Assembly: GCA_018712345.1 (NCBI GenBank)
Contig: DVHG01000003.1
Coordinates: 46,035 to 110,034, forward strand
Direction of reading: 5' to 3'
Length of the DNA stretch: 64,000 nt
DNA from: Candidatus Onthovicinus excrementipullorum
Lineage (GTDB): Bacteria; Bacillota; Clostridia; Oscillospirales; Acutalibacteraceae
A model generated the notes under the pieces. It did no database searches and was not told the DNA's origin. It saw only the letters and a program-made list of their open reading frames with translations. Each line of letters begins with the position of its first letter. Within the stretch, counting starts at the first letter, position 1. Made by a program: the position numbers and the translations under genes. Shown here piece after piece: positions 25,679-34,489 of this stretch.

Positions 25679-26992
25679 TTATTGCCTATCAAAACGCATT
25701 TTGATCTTTTCATGCAGGGAAAAATCCTCGGCCCAAAAACAGGAGAATTCTGTGATTTCAGGAGTATCAGCGTACTCTTGGATGGTAAGGCGAAGTTCGT
25801 CGGCCTCCGTCGCCGGGAAGCGAAAAATCCGCTTGTTCCCAATCGCTTTGGCACGGAATGTTTTAACGGTCCTCCCGTTTTTCAGCAATTCCACAGAAAA
25901 GGCCCGCACCGCGTGCCCGTTTTTCAAGTTTTCCCGGAGTACGATGTGATCAATCCGGGTCCGAGGTTTTAGCGCAAGGGCGAAACTCGTTCCCTGCCCC
26001 GAAGTCTCAGCCACTTTGTTTGCGAAGCGCCGCTTCAGCATTGCCCCCAGGCGGCAAAGCTGAGCCGCATCTTTTTCCGGGACAAGGCCGCGGTCATCGA
26101 CCACGATCCCCAGCAGCAGATTGCAGTTGCGCCCGACGGACTTATAATAAAAATCCATCAGTTTTTCTGCCGGAAACACTTTGTGATCCTCGCCCTTTTT
26201 CCAGAACCACTCGTTTTTTCGGCTCGGGACATCGCATTCGGCCGGGCTCCACCGAGCGCCATCCGGTGCCCCCTCTCCAATGGAATCATCCTCCTGAGTT
26301 CCATCAAACTGGCTGTCCCCGTTTGTGGCCGACCAGCAGTCATATGGGGCCAATCCCCGCTCATTTCCGACCCAGCGCGTATTGTTCTCCGGCCCGATAA
26401 CAGACCCCTGAAAACGTATGACGTTCGGCTGATATTTTATGAGAATCGGGCGCAGATCTGGGCCTCCCTTATCCACAGGCAGAAGACCGCCGTCAAACCA
26501 GATTTCAAACAATTCCCCATATCGGCTCCACAGCTCTGTAAGCTGCCGTTCGACAAGCGCTACATAACGCTTTTGCGCCGCAGGATCCCCACTGATAACG
26601 TATCCAGGATTATCGACCTGCATATACCCATTGCACGTGCAGCTGTAATAGAAACCGGGTTTGATGCCATACTTCTTGCAGGATTTCACAAAGGAATCTA
26701 CAATATCGCCGTGATACGAGGACTGGGCGACACTATAGGGCTCCGTGGGCCATAGGCAGAATCCGCTGCAATGCTTGGCAACCAGAATCGCATAGGAGGC
26801 TCCCGCCTCTTTCGCTATACGGATCCACTGGTCAGTATCCAGCCTGGTGGGGTTAAATACCTTCGGATCAGGATGATAACCCCAGCGCTCCCTGAAGTGG
26901 TACTGGGGTTCAAAAACAGTAATATCATAGTGAATGATAACGCCAAATTCTTTTTCAGCCCATTCCAGCTGCTGCGGTGTCGGCCGTGCCAT
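25679..26992 (-). CDS. Alpha-L-fucosidase, GH29
   Basis: The 437-residue enzyme removes terminal alpha-L-fucose. It shows the GH29 barrel: FGVIIHYDITVFEPQYHF, the motif KHCSGFCLWPTE at 73-84 (compare KHHDGFALW), GIKPGFYYSCTCNGY, and the nucleophile in EIWFDGG (Asp167). After about residue 330 a beta-sandwich with RIDHIVLRENLKNGHAVR resembles the C-terminal domain of family members. No signal peptide is present, so the enzyme acts inside the cell on imported fucosides, for example from mucin. GGAGGG lies 7 bases before the ATG. Confidence 0.93.
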   Translation of the reverse strand: MARPTPQQLEWAEKEFGVIIHYDITVFEPQYHFRERWGYHPDPKVFNPTRLDTDQWIRIAKEAGASYAILVAKHCSGFCLWPTEPYSVAQSSYHGDIVDSFVKSCKKYGIKPGFYYSCTCNGYMQVDNPGYVISGDPAAQKRYVALVERQLTELWSRYGELFEIWFDGGLLPVDKGGPDLRPILIKYQPNVIRFQGSVIGPENNTRWVGNERGLAPYDCWSATNGDSQFDGTQEDDSIGEGAPDGARWSPAECDVPSRKNEWFWKKGEDHKVFPAEKLMDFYYKSVGRNCNLLLGIVVDDRGLVPEKDAAQLCRLGAMLKRRFANKVAETSGQGTSFALALKPRTRIDHIVLRENLKNGHAVRAFSVELLKNGRTVKTFRAKAIGNKRIFRFPATEADELRLTIQEYADTPEITEFSCFWAEDFSLHEKIKMRFDRQ

Positions 26993-27477
26993 AAGCCTTC
27001 CCTCCAGATTATATTTGCTTTTAGTCCATTATAGCACATGGAGGCAGGCGGGGCAACGCCGCATATAAAATCCGGTGCGTGCAAAAAACAGGGCGCTGGA
27101 GACAACTTCCACATTGATATGAGGTGGCTCAAAATGGCCATAGAAAAGGCGTAAGGCCCCCGATTACTCGGAAGCCTTACTAAAAGAGAGAGAAAAGAAA
27201 ATGAAAAAGATGTAAACCATTTAAGTTTACGCTATTATTATAAGCAGAAAGAATTAATCAATTCAGAATAAATTATAAACAAATTATAAACAATTCGATA
27301 TAAGTGTGTTAAATCGTACTTGTTGCACGATTTTTCTGCAAAAATTGAGCAAAAGAGCCAAATTTACAGTGCTTCTATTATTAAAATATTCATCCCGTAA
27401 AACGCCCCCAAATCTGGAGTGTACGGCCTGCACTCCGCCCTTCCGGATTGAGAGCTCACAGCTCGTCATTCTTGCCC
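26993..27477. other. Intergenic stretch with small hairpins
   Basis: This 485-base stretch holds the fucosidase promoter and, beyond it, only short stems: one at about 27152-27178 (GTAAGGC paired with GCCTTAC, with an inner CCGA/TCGG stem), and AAATCGT/ACGATTT at 27311-27333 followed by TT. 27180-27300 is AT-rich. No coding sequence is supported. Confidence 0.5.
27028..27056 (-). promoter_or_regulatory. Sigma-A promoter of the GH29 gene
   Basis: On the minus strand TTGCCC (27056-27051), 17-base spacer, TATAAT (27033-27028), 35 bases before the ATG. Confidence 0.75.
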
Positions 27478-28749
27478 CTATTTTTCCGAGACGACCGCAA
27501 GATAATTTTCTAGCTCCGCCTTAGCATTCTCGCTCCCAGGAGAGGAGACTGACGCGTAGGAAAACAGGGCGTATCCCCCATAGTGCGGCAGACTGCGTAT
27601 GGTGCGGATCTGGCGCGCGATGATATCTGAACTGCGCTGCCACTCATAGCGCGCGGAACCTGCCTCCTCGGAGGCGGAGGCATATGTGTCAACTTCCCCA
27701 CTCTTATAAAAAGCCAGACCAAAATACAGCTTCACCTTTCCGCTTTCACACAGCTTCTCCCACTGGACCACAGTGCGCTCAAATGGGAGGGTTTCATTGT
27801 CAAAGCCATAATAGACCTGCGGCATGATATAATCGCAGTATCCGCTGTTCCCGGCCCACAGAGCCGTATCCGCATACATTTTATTGTAGTTGTAATCCTG
27901 ATTTGCCGATGGGCTGATGCCCACCTGAACAGAGGGATCGCACGCCTTAACAGCGCTGTATACGCCGCTGACAAAATTGTTGACATTTTCTCTGCGCCAG
28001 TCCGCCAACTCATACTTTCCGCCCGTATCGCGATACTGCTGATAGCTTACCGCGTCGATTTCCGGCGCAGTGGCAGGATAGAAATAATCATCGTAGTGGA
28101 TTCCGTCTATCTCATAGTTCTCCACAATCTCACGAATTCCATCGATGATGAGCTTTTGCGCCTCGCTGTCGGCAGGATTATAATAGATTCCCGATTCACA
28201 CAAGATCAGGCGGGTATCCTTTTCCCGTTTTTCATTATGCCATTTTTTGGCTGGGTTCAAATCACTGAGCTTGGCAAAATCAGTATCATAAGAGACACGA
28301 TACGGATTGATCCAGGCGTGGATCTCCAGGGAACGGCTGTGGGCCTCCTCCACCATAATTTTAAGGGGATCATATCCGGGATCCTTCCCCTCCTCCCCCG
28401 TCAGGTACTTGCTGAACGGAAAGAGCTCTGATCGGTAAAAGGCGTCTGAAAATGCCCGAGCGTGGACGATGACCGTGTTTAGTCCGAGGGAAGACACTGT
28501 ATTCAGCATCCCGCACACTTTCTGGCGAAAGCTTTCCTCTGTCCCTCCGCCCTGTTCCGACATAGACAGCTCGTTATAGGAAATCCACACAGCACGCAGC
28601 TCCGTAGAAAGATCCACTGACACCTGTACACTAGTTGTCGCCTCCGACTCCGGTATACCAGTTGGTTCGGGGGCCGTCCCCGATGCGCAGGCTCCAAGAG
28701 CCAGCATCACTACCGGCAAAAGTGCTGCAATAAAATGTTTTTTAATCAT
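27478..28749 (-). CDS. Glycosidase-like lipoprotein (GHL10/DUF187 type)
   Basis: The 423-residue protein begins with a lipoprotein signal: MIKKH, a hydrophobic core and lipobox LGAC with Cys21, so it is anchored outside the membrane. The mature part matches the glycosyl-hydrolase-like 10 (DUF187) barrel: RAVWISYNELS, NTVIVHARAFSDAFY, GYDPLKIMVEEAHSRSLEIH, AWINPYR, YEIDGIHYDDYFYP and YCDYIMPQVYYGF. Family members act on glycans, some on peptidoglycan-type substrates. The acidic pair in HYDDYF is a likely active-site element. ATG at 28749 is chosen because AGGATGA lies 5 bases upstream and the signal begins there. It is the only clearly exported glycosidase-like protein in the window. Confidence 0.88.
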   Translation of the reverse strand: MIKKHFIAALLPVVMLALGACASGTAPEPTGIPESEATTSVQVSVDLSTELRAVWISYNELSMSEQGGGTEESFRQKVCGMLNTVSSLGLNTVIVHARAFSDAFYRSELFPFSKYLTGEEGKDPGYDPLKIMVEEAHSRSLEIHAWINPYRVSYDTDFAKLSDLNPAKKWHNEKREKDTRLILCESGIYYNPADSEAQKLIIDGIREIVENYEIDGIHYDDYFYPATAPEIDAVSYQQYRDTGGKYELADWRRENVNNFVSGVYSAVKACDPSVQVGISPSANQDYNYNKMYADTALWAGNSGYCDYIMPQVYYGFDNETLPFERTVVQWEKLCESGKVKLYFGLAFYKSGEVDTYASASEEAGSARYEWQRSSDIIARQIRTIRSLPHYGGYALFSYASVSSPGSENAKAELENYLAVVSEK

Positions 28750-28772
28750 GATCGTCATCCTATCCTGAAAGC

Positions 28773-28801
28773 TTGACATTCGCGCTATTTCCGAATAACA
28801 T
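28773..28801 (+). promoter_or_regulatory. Promoter of the small zinc protein gene
   Basis: A consensus TTGACA at 28773-28778, 17-base spacer, TAACAT at 28796-28801; leader about 25 bases. Confidence 0.65.
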
Positions 28802-28833
28802 AGTATTATATTTATAAAGGATGGGATTCATTT

Positions 28834-29136
28834 ATGTTTCATATGATTGATTCTCGCGCCAAAAAGGTTGGCGCTGCACAGGCCAAATGCCCGGCCTGCG
28901 GAAAAACAGCTCTCCTCCAGATGATGGAGGTTTTTGACAGCCTACACCTGGTCTGCGTGCCTGTAGGCTCCTTTTTAGAGGACTATTTTGCCGTGTGCCC
29001 AGAGTGCTCCAGTGTATTTGCGCTCGACAAAACCGCATATATCGCGCTTAAGGGAGGGAATGGCAGCTTTATTAACGAAGAGCACATGCACCTGCTTGTC
29101 GATGGGACAAAGCGCCGCCACGGCGCTGAAAAATAA
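28834..29136 (+). CDS. Small zinc-ribbon protein
   Basis: The 100-residue protein has two cysteine pairs, CPACG at 19-23 and CPEC at about 55-58, which should bind one zinc ion, with a hydrophobic stretch (LHLVCVPVGSFLEDYFAVC) between them. The arrangement resembles uncharacterised zinc-ribbon proteins of Firmicutes. No enzymatic motif is present. A ribosome site AAAGGATGGGA precedes the ATG. The DUF1294 gene follows after 16 bases, so the two are probably co-transcribed. Confidence 0.72.
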   Translation: MFHMIDSRAKKVGAAQAKCPACGKTALLQMMEVFDSLHLVCVPVGSFLEDYFAVCPECSSVFALDKTAYIALKGGNGSFINEEHMHLLVDGTKRRHGAEK

Positions 29137-29152
29137 TCCGGGAGGGAACACC

Positions 29153-29440
29153 ATGCCGACTGTTATCCGGCAGCTTCTCCTCTGTTGGCTGCTTATAAGC
29201 CTGATCGGAATCGTAATTACGATCTTTGACAAGCTCAGCGCCAAGCGCTCAGGGCAGCGAGTCCCGGAATTCACCCTGATGCTGGTAGCCGCCATAGGCG
29301 CAGCGCTGCCCATGTATCTCACCATGCGACTGATCCATCATAAGACGAGGCACAGAAAATTCATGATCGGTCTGCCGCTGATTTTTACACTGCATTTCCT
29401 CATAATTGCCGCCGTCTGCTGGTATTTTCTGGCGTTTTAG
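29153..29440 (+). CDS. DUF1294-family membrane protein
   Basis: The 95-residue protein has three hydrophobic segments and the DUF1294 marks FDKLSAKRSGQRVPEFTL and IHHKTRHRKFMIGLP (compare YDKxxAxxxxxRxPE and RHKTxxxxF). Family function is unknown. ATG at 29153 follows GGGAGGG and keeps the family N-terminus; a longer in-frame version would overlap the preceding gene. The perR promoter begins immediately after the stop. Confidence 0.85.
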   Translation: MPTVIRQLLLCWLLISLIGIVITIFDKLSAKRSGQRVPEFTLMLVAAIGAALPMYLTMRLIHHKTRHRKFMIGLPLIFTLHFLIIAAVCWYFLAF

Positions 29441-29450
29441 CAGATACATA

Positions 29451-29503
29451 TTGACAAAACATCAAGAATCTAATAGAATAATAATATTAGTAATTATTAT
29501 TCT
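29451..29503 (+). promoter_or_regulatory. perR promoter with inverted-repeat operator
   Basis: TTGACA (29451-29456), 17-base spacer, TAGAAT (29474-29479). An 11-bp perfect inverted repeat, AGAATAATAAT (29475-29485) and ATTATTATTCT (29493-29503), spans the -10 and start point. Its AT-rich dyad is of the Fur/PerR kind, suggesting autoregulation. Confidence 0.75.
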
Positions 29504-29525
29504 TATTATTTATAGGTGATTAGAT

Positions 29526-29909
29526 ATGTTGAAGCGCAGCAAGCAGCGTGAGGCCATTTTGAGGGAACTGTGCTCCCGGTGCGATCACCCCACGGCCGAT
29601 GAATTATATACGCAGCTCCGTAAAACAATGCCCTCTATCAGCCTGGGCACGGTATACCGCAATCTGGCCCTTCTGAGCAATGAGGGCATGATCCTGAAAA
29701 TTTCCTGTGGTGCTGCTGATCATTTTGACGGCAATCCCAAACCGCATTACCACTTCTCCTGCACCAACTGCGGCCGGGTCTACGATCTGGATATGCCGGT
29801 TCACTCCGAGCTGGAGGCAGAGGCTGCTGAACACACGGACTTCACTATCCAGACACATGCCCTGATTTTTTACGGAAAGTGCCGTAACTGCACCACAACA
29901 AAATCATAA
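29526..29909 (+). CDS. perR: Fur-family regulator, PerR type
   Basis: The 127-residue protein has the Fur winged helix (MLKRSKQREAILREL, HPTADELYTQLRKTMPSISL, GTVYRNLALL) and a dimerisation domain. Zinc-site cysteines are in SCTNCGRVYDL and KCRNC. The regulatory metal region reads DHFDGNPKPHYHF, with the HxH and Asp residues used by PerR; the Asp in YDLDMP takes the place where PerR has Asp104 and Fur has Glu. PerR represses peroxide-defence genes and is inactivated by metal-catalysed oxidation. ATG follows AGGTGA. The call of PerR over Fur or Zur rests on those residues and on the operator. Confidence 0.87.
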   Translation: MLKRSKQREAILRELCSRCDHPTADELYTQLRKTMPSISLGTVYRNLALLSNEGMILKISCGAADHFDGNPKPHYHFSCTNCGRVYDLDMPVHSELEAEAAEHTDFTIQTHALIFYGKCRNCTTTKS

Positions 29910-29913
29910 TGCC

Positions 29914-29934
29914 ATCCCCGCCGCTGGCGGGGAT
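29914..29934 (+). terminator. Intrinsic terminator after perR
   Basis: ATCCCCGCC (29914-29922) pairs with GGCGGGGAT (29926-29934), then ATTTTTATTTT, 5 bases after the stop. Confidence 0.92.
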
Positions 29935-29991
29935 ATTTTTATTTTCCCTGCTCTAAAAGATGGTTATTTTTATCAAGATTTTTGACACATG

Positions 29992-30855
29992 CTAATCAGT
30001 TGACTTAACTGAGGAATTTTGAGGTTTGCCATCCACTGTCCGTTCCCTGATTTCCACATAGTCATAATACTGCTTAAAACGGATGGAAAAATTCAACTTA
30101 CGATTGCAGGTGCGGCAGAAATAGGGCGCATGGAAAGCTCCGTTAAAGAACTTCCACGGGCCAACGCGCTGCGCTTTGCCGCCGCAACGGTCACAGGAAC
30201 AGGTCAACCTGCTCCTGTCTATGGCCGGACTGGAGAGATCATTGATGATGTAGGGCTTGAAAAGGAACCTATTGTAAAAAGTCTGGTCACATACCAGAGC
30301 CATGTGCTCCACCAGGTCCCGGTCAAAGATCACGCGGAAGCAGTCGGCGCTGAGCAGGCTGTCATCCAGCGCACGGTGCAACGCATATTTTTCCGGATCT
30401 ATTTTGAGAGATTCCGCCGCATGCGCAAGCGAGGCCTGTTGGCTCAGTGAACGATTTGTCACAGTATGATAATACTTTTGCAGGTCGAGATAATTTTTTA
30501 AAAACGGAATATTCTCGCTCCCCAAAAAACACTTTAAATTCTCAATCAGCACTCGTAAGTCCGTATCGCCCCAGGTGAGCGCTGTCGTCTCCTCAGTTCC
30601 GATAAAGCCCGACAGTTCTCTGATTGCCTGTGGAAAAGGGATACCGTTTTGAATATCCAGATTGGTAATATGAGTGAGATTTTTGGTGCGGGAATTCAAT
30701 TTGCGGGCAATTCGCGGACGTACAAAGGTCGAAAAGCGCCCGATTTCCTTCAGTTTATGATCGAGCAGAACCGCACCGATCTCAATAATCTCATTGATAT
30801 TGACCTCCCGACCGAACGTATTATTCCATTCCAGATCAAAAATCAGATAATTCAA
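29992..30855 (-). CDS. DEDDh 3'-5' exonuclease with zinc-finger tail
   Basis: The 287-residue protein has an exonuclease domain (about 1-185) of the DnaQ/RNase T type: IFDLEWN with Asp7 and Glu9, a middle Asp in TWGDTDLRVL, and HRALDDSLLSA with the catalytic His and Asp. The C-terminal 90 residues hold two CxxC pairs (CSCDRCGG and CRTCNRK) that probably bind zinc and nucleic acid. Start is TTG at 30855, with AAGGAG 9 bases upstream. Substrate (RNA or DNA) is unknown. It follows the transketolase genes on the same strand behind a hairpin. Confidence 0.85.
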   Translation of the reverse strand: MNYLIFDLEWNNTFGREVNINEIIEIGAVLLDHKLKEIGRFSTFVRPRIARKLNSRTKNLTHITNLDIQNGIPFPQAIRELSGFIGTEETTALTWGDTDLRVLIENLKCFLGSENIPFLKNYLDLQKYYHTVTNRSLSQQASLAHAAESLKIDPEKYALHRALDDSLLSADCFRVIFDRDLVEHMALVCDQTFYNRFLFKPYIINDLSSPAIDRSRLTCSCDRCGGKAQRVGPWKFFNGAFHAPYFCRTCNRKLNFSIRFKQYYDYVEIRERTVDGKPQNSSVKSTD

Positions 30856-30883
30856 AACTGAAAACTCCTTATTCCACAGATCA

Positions 30884-30910
30884 AGGGGGAACCGTTTTAC
30901 GGTTCCCCCT
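30884..30910 (-). terminator. Hairpin after the transketolase genes
   Basis: A perfect 11-bp stem (30884-30894 with 30900-30910) lies 15 bases after the stop. The minus-strand tail TTGATCTG is not U-rich, so partial readthrough into the exonuclease gene is possible. Confidence 0.65.
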
Positions 30911-30925
30911 CACTATTGGCAAACA

Positions 30926-31873
30926 TCACTTTTTCATTGAGACTGCACGTTTCGCCATATCGACAATATGTGCAGCATCCAAGCCAAAGAGATGCAGCAG
31001 TTCAACAGCGGGGCCGGAACGGCCGAATGTATCCTCCACACCGACGCGCAGCACGGGGACCGGATACGCCTCACAGATGACTTCTGTAACAGCCGCTCCC
31101 AAGCCACCGATCACATTATGTTCCTCGGCGGTAACAATGGCGCCTGTGGCTTTTGCACTCTCAATAATGAGATCGCGATCAATCGGCTTTATCGTGTGCA
31201 TGTTGATGACTCTTGCGGCGATCCCCTCGTTTTTGAGCTGTTCTGCCGCCATGAGTGCTTCGTTGACCATCAGACCTGTGGCCACGATCGCCACATCGTT
31301 CCCATCCGTCAGCTTAACGCCCTTGCCGATCTCAATATTATAATCGTCGTCAAATACTCTTGGAACAGCAAGGCGGCCAAAACGCAGATAGACCGGACCA
31401 TCCAGTTCAGCAGCCGCAAATACAGCCTTGTAGGCCTCTACATCGTCCGCCGGATTGATAATTGTCATTCCAGGGATGGTACGCATGAGCGCGATATCCT
31501 CACAGCACTGATGACTGGCGCCATCCTCTCCAACCGAGATGCCTGCATGTGTTGCACCAATTTTTACGTTCAGATGCGGATAGCCAATTGAATTGCGAAC
31601 CTGCTCAAAGGCACGTCCGGCCGCAAACATGGCAAAGCTGCTGGCAAAGACCGTATAGCCGCATGTTGCGAGACCGGCAGCCACACCCATCATATTCCCC
31701 TCTGCAATGCCACAGTCAAAAAAGCGGTCCGGGCAGGCCTTTTTAAAGACACCCGTCTTTGTAGCCGCCGCCAGGTCTGCGTCCAAAACAATCAGCCGGT
31801 CATTCTTGGCAGCCAGATCGACAAGCCCCTTTCCATAACCGTCACGCGTTGCCGCTTTTATGCACTCACTCAT
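30926..31873 (-). CDS. Transketolase, C-terminal subunit
   Basis: The 315-residue protein corresponds to the pyrimidine-binding and C-terminal domains of transketolase: LIVLDADLAAATKTGVFKKA, DCGIAEGNMMGVAAGLA, ASSFAMFAAGRAFEQVRNS, and GEDGASHQCCEDIALMR. With the N-terminal subunit it moves two-carbon units between sugar phosphates in the pentose phosphate pathway. The ATG at 31873 follows GGGAGG in the end of the preceding gene; one base separates that gene's stop from this start, so translation is coupled. A split transketolase of this kind is common in Clostridia. Confidence 0.92.
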   Translation of the reverse strand: MSECIKAATRDGYGKGLVDLAAKNDRLIVLDADLAAATKTGVFKKACPDRFFDCGIAEGNMMGVAAGLATCGYTVFASSFAMFAAGRAFEQVRNSIGYPHLNVKIGATHAGISVGEDGASHQCCEDIALMRTIPGMTIINPADDVEAYKAVFAAAELDGPVYLRFGRLAVPRVFDDDYNIEIGKGVKLTDGNDVAIVATGLMVNEALMAAEQLKNEGIAARVINMHTIKPIDRDLIIESAKATGAIVTAEEHNVIGGLGAAVTEVICEAYPVPVLRVGVEDTFGRSGPAVELLHLFGLDAAHIVDMAKRAVSMKK

Positions 31874-31874
31874 C

Positions 31875-32717
31875 TTATTTACCTCCCAGACGGCCAAGTT
31901 CATCATTTAATTCAGCCATTGCAATGTCATATTCCTCTTTGTTGGGGGCTTTTCCGTGCCAGCCACAGACATTTTCCATGTAGGAGACACCCTTCCCTTT
32001 TACCGTCTTGGCAATAATCGCTGTCGGTTTTCCGTTTGCCGTCACACGGTCAAGCGCCTCCAGAATCTCCGGGATGTTGTTGCCATCAATTTCCATGACA
32101 TCCCAGCCAAAGGCAGTGAATTTTTCCGGAAGCGGCGTCGGTGCATTGACCTCATCCAATGTACCATCGATCTGAAGGTTGTTAAAATCTACAAAAGCCA
32201 CTAAATTGTCCAGCTCTTTGTGGGCGGCAAACATGGCCGCCTCCCAAACCTGCCCCTCTTCACACTCGCCGTCACCAAGAATCGCATAGACCTTATAATC
32301 CTTGTGGTCCAGTTTTCCCGCAAGTGCCATACCAGCGGCGGCGGAAATTCCCTGCCCCAGAGAACCGGTGCTCATGTCCAGTCCCGGCAGCATACACATA
32401 CTCGGATGCCCCTGAAGGCGTGCATCACTCTTGCGCAGCGTCTTGAGTTCATCAAAGGGAAAATATCCCTTCAGGGCCAACACGGCGTAAAGAGCCGGTG
32501 CTGCGTGCCCTTTGGAGAGAACCAGCCGGTCACGGTTTGGATCCTTCGGGTTCTGAGGATCCACATTCATTTTGGAAAAATACAGGCAGGTTAAAATATC
32601 AACTGCCGACAGGGACCCTCCCGGATGGCCGGACTTGGCATTGAATGTCCCCTCAATAACGCCCATGCGAGCTTTGCAGGCCATTATTTCGAGCTGCCTG
32701 ACTTTTGCATCACTCAT
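31875..32717 (-). CDS. Transketolase, N-terminal subunit
   Basis: The 280-residue thiamine-diphosphate domain shows GHPGGSLSAVDILTCLYF, LVLSKGHAAPALYAVLALKG, and the cofactor motif GDGECEEGQVWEAA followed by VDFNNLQIDG. The C-terminal subunit is coupled directly downstream. Only the two together form an active enzyme. It starts 18 bases after the Cof-type HAD gene, at the end of the long miaB-to-transketolase run. Confidence 0.93.
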   Translation of the reverse strand: MSDAKVRQLEIMACKARMGVIEGTFNAKSGHPGGSLSAVDILTCLYFSKMNVDPQNPKDPNRDRLVLSKGHAAPALYAVLALKGYFPFDELKTLRKSDARLQGHPSMCMLPGLDMSTGSLGQGISAAAGMALAGKLDHKDYKVYAILGDGECEEGQVWEAAMFAAHKELDNLVAFVDFNNLQIDGTLDEVNAPTPLPEKFTAFGWDVMEIDGNNIPEILEALDRVTANGKPTAIIAKTVKGKGVSYMENVCGWHGKAPNKEEYDIAMAELNDELGRLGGK

Positions 32718-32735
32718 GTCAATTCTACCTTTCCT

Positions 32736-33545
32736 TTACTGAGATTTATTTTCAATATAATTAAGAAAATCGGCGACTGCCCCATGGTTGCAATGGCAGG
32801 CCTGATAATCCACAATAGCCTTAATATCCTTCGGTGCCTGACCACAGGCCGCAGATACACCGACAGCCTTGAGCATGTCAACATCGTTATAATAATCGCC
32901 GATGGCGGCGGTATGGTCAAATGCGATCCCCTTCATTTCCGCCAGCCGGAGGACCGCGGCTCCCTTATTGGCACTTCCGTTTACGATCTCAAACCCAATG
33001 ATGGAGGAATGGAATACTTTTACGATTCCCTCCCCATGCTGCTGCATGAAAGACATCACCTTTTTCAGATTCAGGGGCAATCCAAAAACAATCACCTTAC
33101 ACCAGTCCCCACTGGGAATCTCATCAAACGAGGCACAAAAGTGGTGATCCAGATGATCTGCCCCAACGAAAGTCCGGCAGCAGATCCCGGCATTCAGACA
33201 ATAAATATTATCTGAGGTAAAAATCGCCACCTCATTCGTCTGGAAACGGCGATGGGCCGCACGCACAAGTTCCATTCCATCCGGACAGATCGGATCTTTA
33301 TAGAGGAAATCTCCCGTTCCAAAATCATAGATTCCAGAACCGTTCATCACGATCGCCGGCATCCCCTCAAGGGGCAGTTTATCATAATGCTTTTTGATGG
33401 ACTGTACATTCCGTCCGGAAGCTAACGTAAAAATCCCGCCGCTGCGGACAAATCTGTCAATTGCCTCAATATTTTTCTTAGGGGTTTGGCGTATTTTATT
33501 ATTCAAAGTACCGTCCACATCTGATACAACAAGCCATCCATTCAT
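32736..33545 (-). CDS. Cof-type HAD phosphatase
   Basis: The 269-residue enzyme has HAD motifs VSDVDGTLNNK (nucleophile in DVDGT), LASGRN (motif II), and AAIGDYYNDVDMLKAVG (motif IV), with a type IIB cap between. Such enzymes dephosphorylate sugar phosphates or flavin/PLP-type cofactors; specificity is unknown. ATG at 33545 overlaps the rluD stop as ATGA and has GGAAGG upstream, so translation is coupled to rluD. Confidence 0.9.
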   Translation of the reverse strand: MNGWLVVSDVDGTLNNKIRQTPKKNIEAIDRFVRSGGIFTLASGRNVQSIKKHYDKLPLEGMPAIVMNGSGIYDFGTGDFLYKDPICPDGMELVRAAHRRFQTNEVAIFTSDNIYCLNAGICCRTFVGADHLDHHFCASFDEIPSGDWCKVIVFGLPLNLKKVMSFMQQHGEGIVKVFHSSIIGFEIVNGSANKGAAVLRLAEMKGIAFDHTAAIGDYYNDVDMLKAVGVSAACGQAPKDIKAIVDYQACHCNHGAVADFLNYIENKSQ

Positions 33546-34489
33546 GCTTTTTCCTTCCGCCATTCCTCTCCGGAACCCCCTAACTTCTTTAAAAAATCCA
33601 CAAAATAATCCGGAAGCTCACTCCGGATCTCCATATATGTACCCGTCACCGGATGGTCAAACCCAAGCAGACCCGCGTGGAGACACTGCCCGTGGAGACC
33701 CTTTACACCGTTGCGGGGGCCATACACCTCATCACCGGCCAACGGATGCCCCAGGTAGGCCATATGAACGCGGATCTGATGGGTACGGCCCGTCTCCAGC
33801 CGTAGGCGCAAAAAAGCAAAACGTTCAAACTGCTCCAAAACCGTAAAATGGGTCACAGCATGTTTGGAGTTCTGCGAGGTAACCGCCATCTTTTTACGCT
33901 GCTGCGGATGGCGCCCAATCGGTGCATCAACCGTACCCTCTGTCTCGCAAAAACGGCCGTGGGCAACAGCGAAATACTCCCGCTTAAAGGTGTGATCCTG
34001 AATCTGCTTTGCAAGCGAGAGATGGGCCAAATCATTTTTGGCAACCATCAGCAGGCCGCTCGTATCCTTATCGATACGGTGGACAATCCCCGGACGCATC
34101 ACCCCGTTAATCCCTGAGAGACTACTGCCGCAGTGGTACATGAGCGCATTGACAAGCGTCCCGCTGTAATGTCCGGGGGCCGGATGCACGACCATGCCGC
34201 GCGGCTTGTTGACCACCAGTAGGCATTCATCCTCATACCGGATATCGAGTGGAATATTTTCCGGTTCCAAATCAAGCGGTACTGGCTCCGGGAGCTCCAC
34301 TCGGATCACATCGCCCAAATCAACCCGATAACTTTTGGGAACAGGACATCCAGCAATCGTAACGCCCCCCTCGGCAATCAAACGCTGAACCGCACTGCGG
34401 GAAAGCTCCGAACAGGCCTTGGAGACTGCTTTATCAATCCGGTCACCAACCTGATCAGGAGGAACAGAAAACTCTATTTGCTCAGGCAT
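33542..34489 (-). CDS. rluD: RluA/RluD-family 23S rRNA pseudouridine synthase
   Basis: The 315-residue protein has an N-terminal S4 RNA-binding domain (DKAVSKACSELSRSAVQRLI) and a catalytic domain with the signature HRIDKDTSGLLMVAKND, in which Asp is the catalytic residue. Further family marks are VVHPAPGHYSGTLVNAL and RLETGRTHQIRVHMAYLGHP. It converts specific uridines of ribosomal RNA into pseudouridine; which sites is not readable. It overlaps lspA by 8 bases, as in many Firmicutes where lspA-rluD is conserved. Confidence 0.94.
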   Translation of the reverse strand: MPEQIEFSVPPDQVGDRIDKAVSKACSELSRSAVQRLIAEGGVTIAGCPVPKSYRVDLGDVIRVELPEPVPLDLEPENIPLDIRYEDECLLVVNKPRGMVVHPAPGHYSGTLVNALMYHCGSSLSGINGVMRPGIVHRIDKDTSGLLMVAKNDLAHLSLAKQIQDHTFKREYFAVAHGRFCETEGTVDAPIGRHPQQRKKMAVTSQNSKHAVTHFTVLEQFERFAFLRLRLETGRTHQIRVHMAYLGHPLAGDEVYGPRNGVKGLHGQCLHAGLLGFDHPVTGTYMEIRSELPDYFVDFLKKLGGSGEEWRKEKA

